33,280 nucleotides of DNA from an uncultured Bacilli bacterium (GCA_934096175.1 CAKOLG010000014.1:1-33280), one strand, 5' to 3'. Numbered from the stretch's first letter, positions 1 through 8,232 are shown. Notes: generated from the sequence alone by a model not told the origin. A program made the numbers and translations.

Positions 1-20
1 ACTCAAATTGACTTTTTTAC

Positions 21-37
21 TTAGTTTTCAAAGATCA
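21..37 (-). promoter_or_regulatory. boxA-like antitermination element
   Basis: The minus strand reads TGATCTTTGAAAACT, which matches the boxA-type sequence (TGxTCTTTGAAAAC) found in Bacillota rRNA leaders and 16S-23S spacers, where NusB/NusE bind for antitermination. With the two strong promoters just upstream, this suggests that a 16S rRNA gene or another antiterminated operon begins just left of the window. The rRNA gene itself is not present here. Confidence 0.6.
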
Positions 38-67
38 TTTCTGCATCCTTTTTTCGGTTGCATTAGT

Positions 68-96
68 AATATATCAAAACAATATTATAATGTCAA
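68..96 (-). promoter_or_regulatory. Downstream tandem promoter (rRNA-type leader)
   Basis: On the minus strand TTGACA (91-96), a 17-base spacer and TATATT (68-73) form a near-consensus sigma-A promoter. Transcription would start near 60-62 and leave the window at base 1. The boxA-like sequence sits about 25-40 bases into the transcript. Confidence 0.65.
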
Positions 97-181
97 CAAC
101 TTTTTGACTTTTTTTTTATTTTTTTGTCGTTTACATTTTTTAGTAAACTTTTTCGATGCAAATCAATCAAAAAGTAGCTTT

Positions 182-209
182 ATTTTACCACGAAAATAAC
201 ATTTGTCAA
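182..209 (-). promoter_or_regulatory. Upstream tandem promoter (rRNA-type leader)
   Basis: On the minus strand a perfect -35 TTGACA (204-209) is followed after 16 bases by TAAAAT (182-187). It lies about 110 bases upstream of a second strong promoter of the same orientation, with no gene between them. Tandem strong promoters leading into a boxA element are typical of rRNA operons. The transcript runs out of the left edge. Confidence 0.55.
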
Positions 210-382
210 TTATATCTTTAATATTTTTTGATATTTTTTTATTATGATTCTTTTTGCAGATATTATTACAATTATTAATATATTTTTTTATAGATATTTA
301 ATTTTTACTTCTTTTAAATTATATGCTCTTGGATAAGCAAAATTGCTATAATTTAAAAATATATCCTAGTAACTATTTTAAA

Positions 383-420
383 TAAAAAAACTGTTGATAA
401 ATCTAACGCTTATCAACAGT
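383..420 (-). terminator. Intrinsic terminator of the HD-GYP-like gene
   Basis: Perfect 11-bp inverted repeat (390-400 with 410-420, 9-base loop). On the minus strand it is followed by a run of seven T (384-390). It begins only 3 bases after the stop codon of the gene at 424-1671. Confidence 0.9.
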
Positions 421-423
421 CTT

Positions 424-1671
424 TTATATTGCATGTTTAATTTCTTGACCTTCTTCAGACATTATATCCATAACATTAGTTGCTTCAAAATCATTTTTGT
501 AAACATTTGAGATAATAGTTTTAAGTTCTGTCTTTAAATCAACAATGATGCCGCTATCACACATTTTTACTTTTGGACGACTCCATAAACTATATGTACT
601 ATAATTATCAACAACTTCGGCTAAACCACTATATTGGCCTTGAAGCATAACTTTTGTGCCAATTGGATACAAAGGAATATTTTTAACTAATAAATTTATC
701 AAATCAGAATTAAAAGCATTTTCTTTTTCCAAACTTCCAAGAGCTTCTCTGACATTTTCTAAGGTGTCTTCTTCTTCTATGAATTTCATTAAATAATCAT
801 CGTACATACTACATAAACTGATAATTTTGGCAGCATTTACTGAAGTAGAATTTTTATAAAGGCTAGAAGATACTTGTTTTGATTTCAATGGGCCTTTTTC
901 ATTTTCAGTTTCACTTGAAAGAGCTATCATTGTTTTTACTGAATCTGATAATTCTTCTTTACCTGCCAATACACAATAAGAATAGTATGAATTATAGAAT
1001 GGATTATAATTTTGTTTTAATTCACGAATTTTTTCCATTGTGAAAGCATTAAAGTTTCCTCCTGGGGGCATGTAGTATTCCATTGATTCACGAACTTTAT
1101 CATCTTTACAAACAACACCAAAATCATGAAGTAAGGCAGCTGTTGCAATTTCTTTTAAATCAATTTTTTTGGGTTCTTCAACATCTTTATTGTAAGCTTT
1201 AGCTAAAACCGTTGAATAAATAGCAGTTCTTATGCTATGGTTTATTCTCTCTTCATCTTGTACATAGTCATTGAAATAATAAATAAATTGGGAATTGGAA
1301 GAAAGAATTTTTGAAGCAATAATTTGAGCTGTTTGTACTATTTCTTTAATACTGGCTCCGTTTAGGCTGTGAAGGGTTAATAATTTCCTTTTAGCTTCTA
1401 AAACAGTTTTTTGGTCTATTGTAGGATATACGAAGTCTTCTGTTAGACCTAATTCTTTCATTTCTTCTTCAGTAAGGGCAATATTAAGTTCAGTAACTGG
1501 TATTAAATCACTTTTTTCACGCTGTTTGTTAGTTTTCTCTAAGCGTTCAATAAATTCTTCAGTTAAAATTGTCCCTGCCGTTAAATATGTTAATGAATTA
1601 TTTTTTTCGCTTAAGTAAACATTTTCAGCAAGTTTCATTCCTGGTTTAACATTTTTTACATCTAAAATCAT
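424..1671 (-). CDS. Degenerate HD-GYP-type protein
   Basis: 415 residues. The N-terminal segment (1-50, with VKPGMKLAENV and LTAGTILT) resembles the lead-in domain of HD-GYP cyclic-di-GMP phosphodiesterases. The central part follows the HD-GYP order: H145-S near the start, LLHDFG with H182-D183, and a YDDYL segment around D291. Key catalytic positions seem lost. The usual His-Pro after the HD is Asn223-Pro224, and where the HHE...GYP signature is expected there is SSETENEKGP (252-261). The C-terminal part (335-370, YPIGTKVML...RPKV) matches the usual HD-GYP tail. I infer a catalytically impaired HD-GYP that may bind c-di-GMP or act as a regulator. It has its own promoter and terminator and stands alone. 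The fold assignment is fairly sure; loss of activity is inferred from missing residues. Confidence 0.75.
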   Translation of the reverse strand: MILDVKNVKPGMKLAENVYLSEKNNSLTYLTAGTILTEEFIERLEKTNKQREKSDLIPVTELNIALTEEEMKELGLTEDFVYPTIDQKTVLEAKRKLLTLHSLNGASIKEIVQTAQIIASKILSSNSQFIYYFNDYVQDEERINHSIRTAIYSTVLAKAYNKDVEEPKKIDLKEIATAALLHDFGVVCKDDKVRESMEYYMPPGGNFNAFTMEKIRELKQNYNPFYNSYYSYCVLAGKEELSDSVKTMIALSSETENEKGPLKSKQVSSSLYKNSTSVNAAKIISLCSMYDDYLMKFIEEEDTLENVREALGSLEKENAFNSDLINLLVKNIPLYPIGTKVMLQGQYSGLAEVVDNYSTYSLWSRPKVKMCDSGIIVDLKTELKTIISNVYKNDFEATNVMDIMSEEGQEIKHAI

Positions 1672-1693
1672 TTAAACACTCCGTTCTATGTTA

Positions 1694-1723
1694 AGTATAT
1701 CAATTTTTTTAACAAATAGTCAA
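1694..1723 (-). promoter_or_regulatory. Promoter of the HD-GYP-like gene
   Basis: Minus-strand -35 TTGACT (1718-1723), 18-base spacer, -10 TATACT (1694-1699). The start codon follows 22 bases downstream of the -10, with a GGAG Shine-Dalgarno at 1679-1682. Confidence 0.6.
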
Positions 1724-1737
1724 TTTATAATATTGCA

Positions 1738-2706
1738 TTATAAAACTTTCTCTATTAAATTTTGGGCATTTTCATAAACTACCTTATTAGCTAATTCACT
1801 GTTATAACGAGTACTAATTTTATTGAGTAGTGTTTTAGCTATCTCGTCTGTTTTTACGGCTTCTTTGTTATGAAATTTTGAATCTGGATCAAAATTCATA
1901 TCGTCCGTTGAAATTGTAATTCGGTTTGGATCAAATTTGATTACTTGAATTAAATAATCTAAATGTTTTAAATATTCTTCTGTTCTTTCTTCATAATTTT
2001 TATTTCTAAAATCTGGAGTTATAAAACTAGAATTAGTAAATAAGCCAATATACCCTCCTAACTTATTTAATCTAATTAATTGTTCATCAGTTAAATTTCT
2101 TGGGCAATCATATAAAGATCTTACGTTAGAATGGGAAGCTATTAATTTTTTTTCGGGATTAGGATGTTTTTCATATAAGTCTAATATATCATTAAAAGTT
2201 GGTATGTTAGCATGGGAAACATCAATAATGATTCCTAAATCTAGTGCAGCATTTACAAGTTCTTCACCTTTTTTTGAAAGTCCACAATTTGTTCTATAGC
2301 CAGAGCCATATTGGTTTTGATGATTCCATACTGGAAGTATTGACCTTAGACCTAAGTTATATAATTCTTTTAAATGTTCTTTACTTTTTATGTAATCGCA
2401 TCCTTCTATGCTGTAGATAAATTTTGTTGATTTAGGGATATAGCCTAAATTTTTAAAATTTTCGACAGATGTAATGGCAGTTTTAAACATTTCAGTTAAA
2501 TTCAAACACTCTTCTAAGGAAATATCTATTTCTGAAATCATTTCTTCAATTGGAGTAAAGTAAAGATTTATAAATCCTCCTTTAATATTATTTTCTTTAT
2601 ATATTTTTTTACACATTTCTTGAACTTTTTCGGGATTATAAAATTTATTACTTTTATTTAAATAGAAATAAATAATAGTTAATAAATCGTAGTGCATGTC
2701 AATCAT
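1738..2706 (-). CDS. Membrane dipeptidase (peptidase M19 family)
   Basis: 322 residues, the usual length of bacterial renal-dipeptidase (M19) homologues, which cleave dipeptides, including some with D-residues, using two zinc ions. The metal ligands line up with the family: H5 and D7 in the opening MIDMHYD, E101 in IYSIEG, H165 in DVSH and H192 in ASHSN. The conserved stretch around R196-R203 (RSLYDCPRN) and D268 near ITISTDD are also present. There is no signal peptide, so it is probably cytoplasmic despite the family name. The start is supported by a perfect AAGGAGG (2714-2720). No operon partner is visible. Confidence 0.93.
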   Translation of the reverse strand: MIDMHYDLLTIIYFYLNKSNKFYNPEKVQEMCKKIYKENNIKGGFINLYFTPIEEMISEIDISLEECLNLTEMFKTAITSVENFKNLGYIPKSTKFIYSIEGCDYIKSKEHLKELYNLGLRSILPVWNHQNQYGSGYRTNCGLSKKGEELVNAALDLGIIIDVSHANIPTFNDILDLYEKHPNPEKKLIASHSNVRSLYDCPRNLTDEQLIRLNKLGGYIGLFTNSSFITPDFRNKNYEERTEEYLKHLDYLIQVIKFDPNRITISTDDMNFDPDSKFHNKEAVKTDEIAKTLLNKISTRYNSELANKVVYENAQNLIEKVL

Positions 2707-2863
2707 GTTAAAACCTCCTTGTAATATTTTTTATCTAACATTCAACATTATATCATCTTTTTTTAAAAAAAATAGCTACTATCATTATAATGTATATGTA
2801 AATAAATAGCATCTAAGTATAATTCTTTTTAAAAGTTTTATATTAACAATAGTGGTGATAGTC

Positions 2864-3359
2864 ATGCACTATTTAAATAATTTTTTACTTTTTTCTATAT
2901 TAGACATTTATTTGAAACAATTATCTTTGTGATATTTAAAATTCCTAAAAAAAGTGTTTTTTTGTATTTGTGGTGGACTCCTTTTTATGGGTTGGGAATA
3001 ATTATGGGTTCCTTAATATATAAGTTTGTAAGTAAGCGTATTCAAAATAAATATCAAAAGAATCTAGTATTATTTATAATATTTTTTATATTTTTTCAAT
3101 ATTTGAGTATTTGGGTGGCATAACACTAGAAAAATTATGTCATGAATCGTTTTGGGATTATTCTAAGATTCCTCTTCATCTTGGAAAGTATATATCTGTA
3201 GTGACTTCTTTATTATGGTCAGTGATGGTTTTGTTTTATCTTTATAAAATTAAACCTTTTACGGATAAGTTGATTTCTAAAGTACCAAATATAATTACAG
3301 TTTTGTTAATAATTTTATTTATTGTTGATTGCTTTTTTTCACTATTAAAAGTTTTTTAA
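2864..3359 (+). pseudogene. Frameshifted CmpB-family (PF06541-like) membrane protein
   Basis: Three overlapping frames together give one complete protein of about 160 residues that resembles the putative ABC-transporter permease family PF06541 (CmpB). Piece 1 starts at ATG 2864 behind a GGTGAT Shine-Dalgarno and reads FLLFSIL. Piece 2, one frame back, reads FETIIF and then WTPFYGLG (around 2911-3000), ending at TAA 3121. Piece 3, again one frame back, reads FEYLGGITLEKL (from 3102), WDYSKIP and the hydrophobic tail to 3359. These match the family order of a Glu in the first helix, a PxYGxG loop, an EYL...LEK segment and WDY. The shifts fall near 2895-2905 and in the T-rich stretch 3082-3100. 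A broken gene is most likely. Sequencing errors in T-runs or programmed slippage are alternatives. Confidence 0.7.
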
Positions 3360-3424
3360 TAATTAATTATCTTGTTACTTATAATATTAATTATTTTAGC
3401 CATATTATTAATAGGTGATTTTAA

Positions 3425-3949
3425 ATGAATTTAAAAAAACTAAAGATACTTGCAATAGTTATAGCTTTTGGTTTTTGTTTTCCTCTACATTTTTTATATG
3501 AGAGATTTCCAAATTTTATAACTAGTATTTTAAGTCCTGTTAATGAAAGTATTTGGGAACATATGAAAATACTATTTGGAAGTATATTATTAGCAGGAAT
3601 AGTACAAAAAATAATTATTTTATTTAAAAAAGTAAAAGTAAATAATGTTTGTTTTTCTAATTTTGTGGCAGCTGTTGGTTCCATACCAATATTTTTAATT
3701 ATTTATTTACCAATTTATTATATTTTTGGGAGCAAAATGGTTATTAATATATTGGTGATGTTAGTTGCTATTATTTTAGCAGAAGTAATATCTTTCGTAA
3801 TAATGAATAAAAGAGATTTTAAAATGGAAAATATAACAATCTTTTTTGTTATATTGATTTATATTGTTTTTGGTATTTTAACTTATTATCCATTAAAAAT
3901 TGATATTTTTATTGATCCAACTAATTCTATTTTTGGAATTGCCAAATAA
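3425..3949 (+). CDS. DUF6512-type membrane protein
   Basis: 174 residues with about five hydrophobic segments. The conserved signature PVNESIWEHMK (residues 38-48), following a hydrophobic first helix with FLYERF, is characteristic of the DUF6512 family of small integral membrane proteins of unknown function. The start is supported by GGTGAT a few bases upstream. It lies 65 bases after the broken CmpB-family gene on the same strand and may share its transcript. It ends at a bidirectional terminator shared with the convergent metal operon. Confidence 0.75.
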   Translation: MNLKKLKILAIVIAFGFCFPLHFLYERFPNFITSILSPVNESIWEHMKILFGSILLAGIVQKIIILFKKVKVNNVCFSNFVAAVGSIPIFLIIYLPIYYIFGSKMVINILVMLVAIILAEVISFVIMNKRDFKMENITIFFVILIYIVFGILTYYPLKIDIFIDPTNSIFGIAK

Positions 3950-3992
3950 ATGATTATAGTACTTTTAAGATATAATTATTTTTTATAATATT

Positions 3993-4022
3993 AATGCCAC
4001 CTAATGTAAAGGTGGCATTTTA
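3993..4022. terminator. Bidirectional terminator between convergent genes
   Basis: Perfect 9-bp stem (3993-4001 with 4011-4019, 9-base loop). T-rich sequence follows on the plus strand, and an AT-rich tail follows on the minus strand. It serves the DUF6512 gene and the metal ATPase gene, whose stop codon is 4 bases away. Confidence 0.8.
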
Positions 4023-5879
4023 TTATTTATTTTTTATTTTTAAAATTCTTAAGGCATTTAAAATTGCGAGAACTGAAACTCCGACATCAGCAAATACAGC
4101 TGACCACATGGTGGCTATACCAAGAGCACTTAATATTAGGACACTTATTTTTACAGTTATGGCAAAAATTATATTTTGTCTAACTATTCTCATAGTTTTT
4201 CTTGAAATTTGAATTGATGAGGCAATTTTTGATGGCTCGTCTGTCATAATAACAACGTCTGCTGCTTCAACTGCCGCATCACTACCTAGTCCTCCCATAG
4301 CAACACCGATGTCAGATAATGCTAATACTGGAGCATCATTAATACCATCACCAATAAAAACTAATTTTCCAGTTGGTGATTTTTGAATCATTAATTTTTC
4401 TACCCATGTTACTTTGTCAGTTGGGAGTAATTCAGAATGATATTCATCTAAATTCAATTCATTAGCAACATTGTTACTGATGTTTTCACGATCTCCTGTT
4501 AACATGACTATTTTTTTTACATTGTTCTTTTTAAATTGTTTAATCGCTTTGTAAGAATCTTCTTTAATTTTATCAGCTATTAATATTGTACCTGCAAACT
4601 CGTTATCGATTGCTACATAAACAATAGTACCAACTTTTTTACTTTGTTTAAATTTGATTTTATATTCTTTCATCAGTTTCTCATTACCGACTAAAACATG
4701 TTTATCATCAATTAAAGCTTTGACACCTTTTCCAGAAATTTCTTTTGGCTCGTAAATAAGTTTTTCATTTATTTCTTTGCCATAAGCTTGTTTTAATGAT
4801 AATGATATAGGATGGTTAGAAAAGTTTTCGGCATAAGCGGCATATCTTAATAAGTCGTTATCTGAATAACCGATAGCTTCTATTTCTTGAACTTTAAATA
4901 TTCCTTCAGTTAAGGTTCCTGTTTTGTCACAAACAACTATTTCGGAGTTTGAAAGTGCTTCTAAGTAGTTACTTCCTTTTATTAATATGCCAATTTTAGA
5001 AGCTGCACCTATCCCACCAAAAAATGATAAAGGGATAGAAATAACTAAAGCGCATGGACATGAAACAACTAAAAATGATAAAGCTCTATATAACCAATCA
5101 CTGAAAGAAGCGTCTTTTAAAATAATCGGTGGAACTATAGCTAGTAAAACAGCTATTATAACGACAATTGGAGTATAATATTTAGCAAATTTGCTAATAA
5201 AGTTTTCTGATTTTGATTTTCTACTACTGGCATTTTCTACTAATTCTAAAATTTTGCTAACCGTTGATGCTTCAAATTCTTTGCTTACTTTAATTTTAAG
5301 GGTTCCTTCATTGTTTATACAACCACTTAATACTTCATCACCTACAGAAGCTTTTCGAGGAATTGATTCACCAGTTAAGGCTTGAGTGTTTAGCATTGAC
5401 TCGCCTTCTATGATAATTCCGTCTAAGGGAATTTTTTCCCCAGGTTTTACTAAAATTATTTCACCAACATTTATTTCATCAGGGTCGACTTTTTCAATTT
5501 CTGATTCACGGTATACGTTAGCATAATCTGGTCTTATGTCCATAAGACTTGCAACAGATTTTCTAGATTTATCTACAGCATAACTTTGGAATAATTCACC
5601 AACTTGATAAAATAACATTACAGCGGCAGCTTCGGGAAATTCTCCTATACCAAAAGCACCAATAGTGGCAATAGTCATTAAGAAATTTTCGTCAAAAATT
5701 TTTCCTTTAAAAATATTTCTTATTGCTTTTAATACTATATCATAGCCAACTATAATATATCCAAGAACAAACAATATATTATTATATAAATCTGTTTCAA
5801 ATTGTAAAAAAAATGAAGCAAGGATTAGGATGAGAGAAACAATTATTCTAATTAATTGCTTATTCATTTTTTTATTCAT
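4023..5879 (-). CDS. cadA: Heavy-metal P1B-type ATPase (Cd/Zn exporter type)
   Basis: 618 residues. P-type ATPase landmarks in order: TGES actuator motif (169-172), CPC in the transport helix (274-276), the phosphorylated Asp in DKTGT (D318), the HP pair (356-357), a TGDR segment (461-464) and GDGIND (510-515). The last helix carries D598-VGVSVLAILNA, which with the CPC is typical of Zn/Cd/Pb exporters (P1B-2, CadA/ZntA). Such pumps expel divalent soft metals at the cost of ATP. Unlike textbook CadA it has no fused N-terminal metal-binding domain; that domain is a separate gene 5 bases upstream. An AGGAGG site (5889-5895) inside the end of that gene drives its start at 5879. It is regulated with the CadC-like gene upstream. 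Confidence 0.93.
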   Translation of the reverse strand: MNKKMNKQLIRIIVSLILILASFFLQFETDLYNNILFVLGYIIVGYDIVLKAIRNIFKGKIFDENFLMTIATIGAFGIGEFPEAAAVMLFYQVGELFQSYAVDKSRKSVASLMDIRPDYANVYRESEIEKVDPDEINVGEIILVKPGEKIPLDGIIIEGESMLNTQALTGESIPRKASVGDEVLSGCINNEGTLKIKVSKEFEASTVSKILELVENASSRKSKSENFISKFAKYYTPIVVIIAVLLAIVPPIILKDASFSDWLYRALSFLVVSCPCALVISIPLSFFGGIGAASKIGILIKGSNYLEALSNSEIVVCDKTGTLTEGIFKVQEIEAIGYSDNDLLRYAAYAENFSNHPISLSLKQAYGKEINEKLIYEPKEISGKGVKALIDDKHVLVGNEKLMKEYKIKFKQSKKVGTIVYVAIDNEFAGTILIADKIKEDSYKAIKQFKKNNVKKIVMLTGDRENISNNVANELNLDEYHSELLPTDKVTWVEKLMIQKSPTGKLVFIGDGINDAPVLALSDIGVAMGGLGSDAAVEAADVVIMTDEPSKIASSIQISRKTMRIVRQNIIFAITVKISVLILSALGIATMWSAVFADVGVSVLAILNALRILKIKNK

Positions 5880-5884
5880 TTGAA

Positions 5885-6109
5885 TTAAACCTCCTCAATT
5901 ATTACATCAGGTTCTACTTTTTTTATAACTTGTTTTATTTTAGTAATTGCAATTTCTTTGTTTTCTTCGTTACACTCAAAAGTTAATTTTTGAGTCATAA
6001 AGCTAATACTAACATTTGACAATAAATCAATTTTTTGTAATGCACTTTCTAATTCATTTGCGCAGTTAGCGCAATCTAAATTTTTAATTTTAAATTTATA
6101 TTTTTTCAT
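5885..6109 (-). CDS. Free-standing heavy-metal-associated (HMA) domain
   Basis: 74 residues with the ferredoxin-like HMA pattern: a first strand KKYKFKIKN, the metal loop LDCANCA with C13 and C16, then a helix and the second half to VIIEEV. In most CadA or ZntA pumps this domain is fused to the ATPase N-terminus. Here it is a separate protein between the regulator and the pump. It probably passes metal to the ATPase or acts as a small cytosolic metal chaperone. Start supported by AGAGGAAAG just upstream. Confidence 0.9.
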   Translation of the reverse strand: MKKYKFKIKNLDCANCANELESALQKIDLLSNVSISFMTQKLTFECNEENKEIAITKIKQVIKKVEPDVIIEEV

Positions 6110-6126
6110 TTTCTTTCCTCTTTCTA

Positions 6127-6486
6127 TTATTTATGATTTATATGTTCTAAGCCTATTTCAAATAGTTTAACTATATGGTCATCATCTAAAGTATAATAAA
6201 CTTCTTTACCACTTTTGCGACATTTAACTATTCCACTTCTTCTTAAAACAGCAAGTTGATGTGAAATTGATGATTTAGTCATATTTAAAACATTGGCTAA
6301 GTCACAAACACACATTTCGTTTTGATCTAAGGCAAAGAGAATTTTACATCTAGTTGTATCACCAATTAATTTAAATAAATCAGCTAATTTATTAAAAGTA
6401 TACTCGCTTGGCATTTGTTGTAATACTTTATCAACTGCTTCTTGATGAATAACATTACAATCACAAGAAAATTCATTTTTGGCCAT
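6127..6486 (-). CDS. cadC: ArsR/SmtB-family metal sensor, CadC-like
   Basis: 119 residues, winged-helix ArsR family repressor. Candidate metal ligands fit the CadC arrangement: C8 and C10 in an N-terminal arm, and C59 and C61 in MCVCDLA at the start of the DNA-binding region. A second possible site of the SmtB type lies in the last helix (D101-D103, H104, E114, H115, H118). The recognition helix is SSISHQLAVLRR. It likely represses its own operon until Cd, Zn or Pb binds. Its operator is visible at 6551-6566. Start supported by AAAGGAGGAAG directly upstream. Confidence 0.92.
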   Translation of the reverse strand: MAKNEFSCDCNVIHQEAVDKVLQQMPSEYTFNKLADLFKLIGDTTRCKILFALDQNEMCVCDLANVLNMTKSSISHQLAVLRRSGIVKCRKSGKEVYYTLDDDHIVKLFEIGLEHINHK

Positions 6487-6543
6487 AAAAGCTTCCTCCT
6501 TTAAAATATATGCTTTTGGTTGATTAGTCTTTCAACTGTTTTA

Positions 6544-6573
6544 ATTATAGTTGAATAAGTATTCAATTGTCAA
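6544..6573 (-). promoter_or_regulatory. Metal operon promoter with embedded operator
   Basis: Minus-strand -35 TTGACA (6568-6573), 18-base spacer and -10 TATAAT (6544-6549), both fully consensus. The spacer is filled by a palindrome TTGAATAAGTATTCAA on the plus strand (6551-6566), two 7-base arms around 2 central bases. This matches the style of CadC/SmtB operators (imperfect TGAA...TTCA repeats). Bound repressor would block RNA polymerase directly. Confidence 0.88.
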
Positions 6574-6584
6574 GCTTTTTATTA

Positions 6585-6618
6585 ATAAAAAAACTCCTTT
6601 ACATTATTGTAAAGAAGT
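6585..6618 (-). terminator. Terminator of the leucine-rich-repeat gene
   Basis: Hairpin 6593-6602 with 6609-6618 (10 positions, one mismatch) followed on the minus strand by a run of T. It lies 21 bases beyond the stop codon of the repeat protein and upstream of the metal operon promoter. Confidence 0.8.
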
Positions 6619-6639
6619 CGTGAAAATATATAATATAGA

Positions 6640-8232
6640 TTAGCCTACTATCGCTGTTACATTACTATAACCAAGTTTATCAATCAAAGTTTTATCTGCT
6701 TCACTATTAACGGTAATAGTATATGTTGGACTAGTTCCAAACATATCAGAAGTACTTACTGAACTATTAAATGGTGTCTTATTTAAAATAATGCTAAGTG
6801 TACCCGAATCAGTCCTATTAAACATGCCACTCATACTTGTTACTTTTGACGTATCAAAATTACTTAAATCTAAGCTTGTTAAACTACTCATACCATAAAA
6901 CATATAACCCATATATGTTACATTCGACGTATCAAAACTACTTAAATCTAAACTCGTTAAACTACTCATATTAAACATACTACTCATATATGTTACTTTT
7001 GATGTATTAAAATTACTTAAATCTAAGCTTGTCAACTTACTCATACCTTGAAACATACCACTCATACTTGTTACTTTTGACGTATCAAAATTACTTACAT
7101 TTAAACTCGTTAAACTATTCATTTGAGAAAACATACCACTCATATCTGTTACATTTGACGTATCAAAATTACTTAAATCTAAACTTGTTAAATTTTTCAT
7201 ACCATTAAACATATCACTCATATTTGTTACATTCGACGTATCAAAACTACTTAAATCTAAACTGGTTAAACTACTCATATAATAAAACATACGATACATA
7301 TTCATTACTTTTGAGGTATTAAAATTACTTACATTTAAACTTGTCAACTTACTCATGCTACCAAACATAGCATTCATATTTGTTACGTTCGACGTCTCAA
7401 AGTTACTTAAATCTAAACTTGTTAAACTACTCATATCCCAAAACATACTATCCATATCTGTTACTTTTGAAGTATCAAAATCGCTTACATCCAAACTTGT
7501 TAAACTACTCAGACGATTAAACATATATCTCATATCTGTTACATTTGATGTATCAAAACTACTTAAATCTAAACTTGTTAAGCTACTCATACCAAAAAGA
7601 CAAACAAACATATAACTCATATTTGTTACATTTGACGTATCAAAGTTACTTAAATCTAAACTCGTTAAACTATTCATTTGAGAAAACATACCACTCATAT
7701 CTGTTACATTTGACGTATCAAAATTACTTAAATCTAAACTTGTTAAATTTTTCATACCATTAAACATATCACTCATATCTGTTACTTTTGAAGTGTTTAA
7801 AACATTTAAATTTTTTATTTCTTGAACTGCACTCATGTAATAAAATAAACATGAACTATTTTCATTTGCATACAATGAGCCATCTCCTTGTATGTATAAA
7901 TCATACATGGTTGAATCAGCGGAATTTGTAACTACATATGCCATGACACGACCATCTTGCGATGCTGAAACATCCCAAGATTCTACTGCATCATCAGGAA
8001 CATTTATTTTATCTTCCAATGTTATAGTTTTTATTTTTTTTTCGTATGTTGAAGATCTAAATGCGGAAGTATCATTACTAGATGTAGCAGCTAAAACTGC
8101 TACTGGTTGCCCTTTTATAACAGCCACACCATCTACATTTAAATTAGTAGATAATGCTGAATAACCTATTGTCATAAAAAATAAATATGCAAAAGCTAGC
8201 AAGCAAATTAGTTTTCGATAATTCTTTTTCAC
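6640..8232 (-). CDS. BspA/DUF285-type leucine-rich-repeat surface protein
   Basis: About 530 residues. A hydrophobic N-terminal segment (roughly residues 7-27, ending FMTIGYSALS) is a signal peptide or membrane anchor. After a linker with a SWDVS segment there are 13 tandem 26-residue repeats of the type LTSLDLSNFDTSNVTDMSGM, the DUF285/BspA-like repeat (PF03382) of cell-surface and adhesion proteins in gut and oral bacteria. The end (after the last repeat) is a short Ser/Thr-rich domain without LPXTG. A longer open frame begins at GTG 8244, but an AGGTGG site (8241-8246) is properly spaced only for the GTG at 8230-8232, giving MKKNYRK. It is monocistronic. Confidence 0.88.
   Translation of the reverse strand: MKKNYRKLICLLAFAYLFFMTIGYSALSTNLNVDGVAVIKGQPVAVLAATSSNDTSAFRSSTYEKKIKTITLEDKINVPDDAVESWDVSASQDGRVMAYVVTNSADSTMYDLYIQGDGSLYANENSSCLFYYMSAVQEIKNLNVLNTSKVTDMSDMFNGMKNLTSLDLSNFDTSNVTDMSGMFSQMNSLTSLDLSNFDTSNVTNMSYMFVCLFGMSSLTSLDLSSFDTSNVTDMRYMFNRLSSLTSLDVSDFDTSKVTDMDSMFWDMSSLTSLDLSNFETSNVTNMNAMFGSMSKLTSLNVSNFNTSKVMNMYRMFYYMSSLTSLDLSSFDTSNVTNMSDMFNGMKNLTSLDLSNFDTSNVTDMSGMFSQMNSLTSLNVSNFDTSKVTSMSGMFQGMSKLTSLDLSNFNTSKVTYMSSMFNMSSLTSLDLSSFDTSNVTYMGYMFYGMSSLTSLDLSNFDTSKVTSMSGMFNRTDSGTLSIILNKTPFNSSVSTSDMFGTSPTYTITVNSEADKTLIDKLGYSNVTAIVG
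6805..7809 (-). repeat. 13 tandem leucine-rich repeat units
   Basis: Thirteen coding repeats, mostly 78 bp (26 residues). One unit is 9 bp longer (with VCLFG inserted), one is 3 bp shorter, and the first is partial. Two 122-bp segments, 7102-7223 and 7657-7778, are identical base for base and 555 bp apart, while neighbouring units differ, which suggests recent duplication or gene conversion. Confidence 0.9.

Larger units (their letters stand above)
1..389. other. Gene-free AT-rich leader region
   Basis: I see no credible coding sequence here; the only open frame (8-199, plus strand) is a low-complexity Phe/Leu-rich translation without a ribosome-binding site. The left 210 bases carry two tandem minus-strand promoters and a boxA-like element, listed separately. 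From 210 to about 380 I see only AT-rich sequence. The right end is the T-tract and hairpin that terminates the gene at 424-1671. Confidence 0.7.

Noticed and set aside
8..199. 63-residue plus-strand open frame
   Set aside because: Phe/Leu-rich low-complexity translation with no ribosome site, lying over two minus-strand promoters.
3082..3100. Programmed -1 ribosomal frameshift in the CmpB-family gene
   Set aside because: The T-rich stretch is not a canonical X XXY YYZ heptamer in the reading frame, and a second shift is needed upstream.
2929..3359. Two separate small membrane genes
   Set aside because: Their combined sequence reproduces one family in order, and neither has its own ribosome site.
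7355..7763. Plus-strand open frames inside the leucine-rich-repeat gene
   Set aside because: They are antisense readings of the repeat DNA; their repeats merely mirror the minus-strand units.
6805..7809. CRISPR array
   Set aside because: The regular spacing is that of 78-bp coding repeats with variable codons, without unique spacers.
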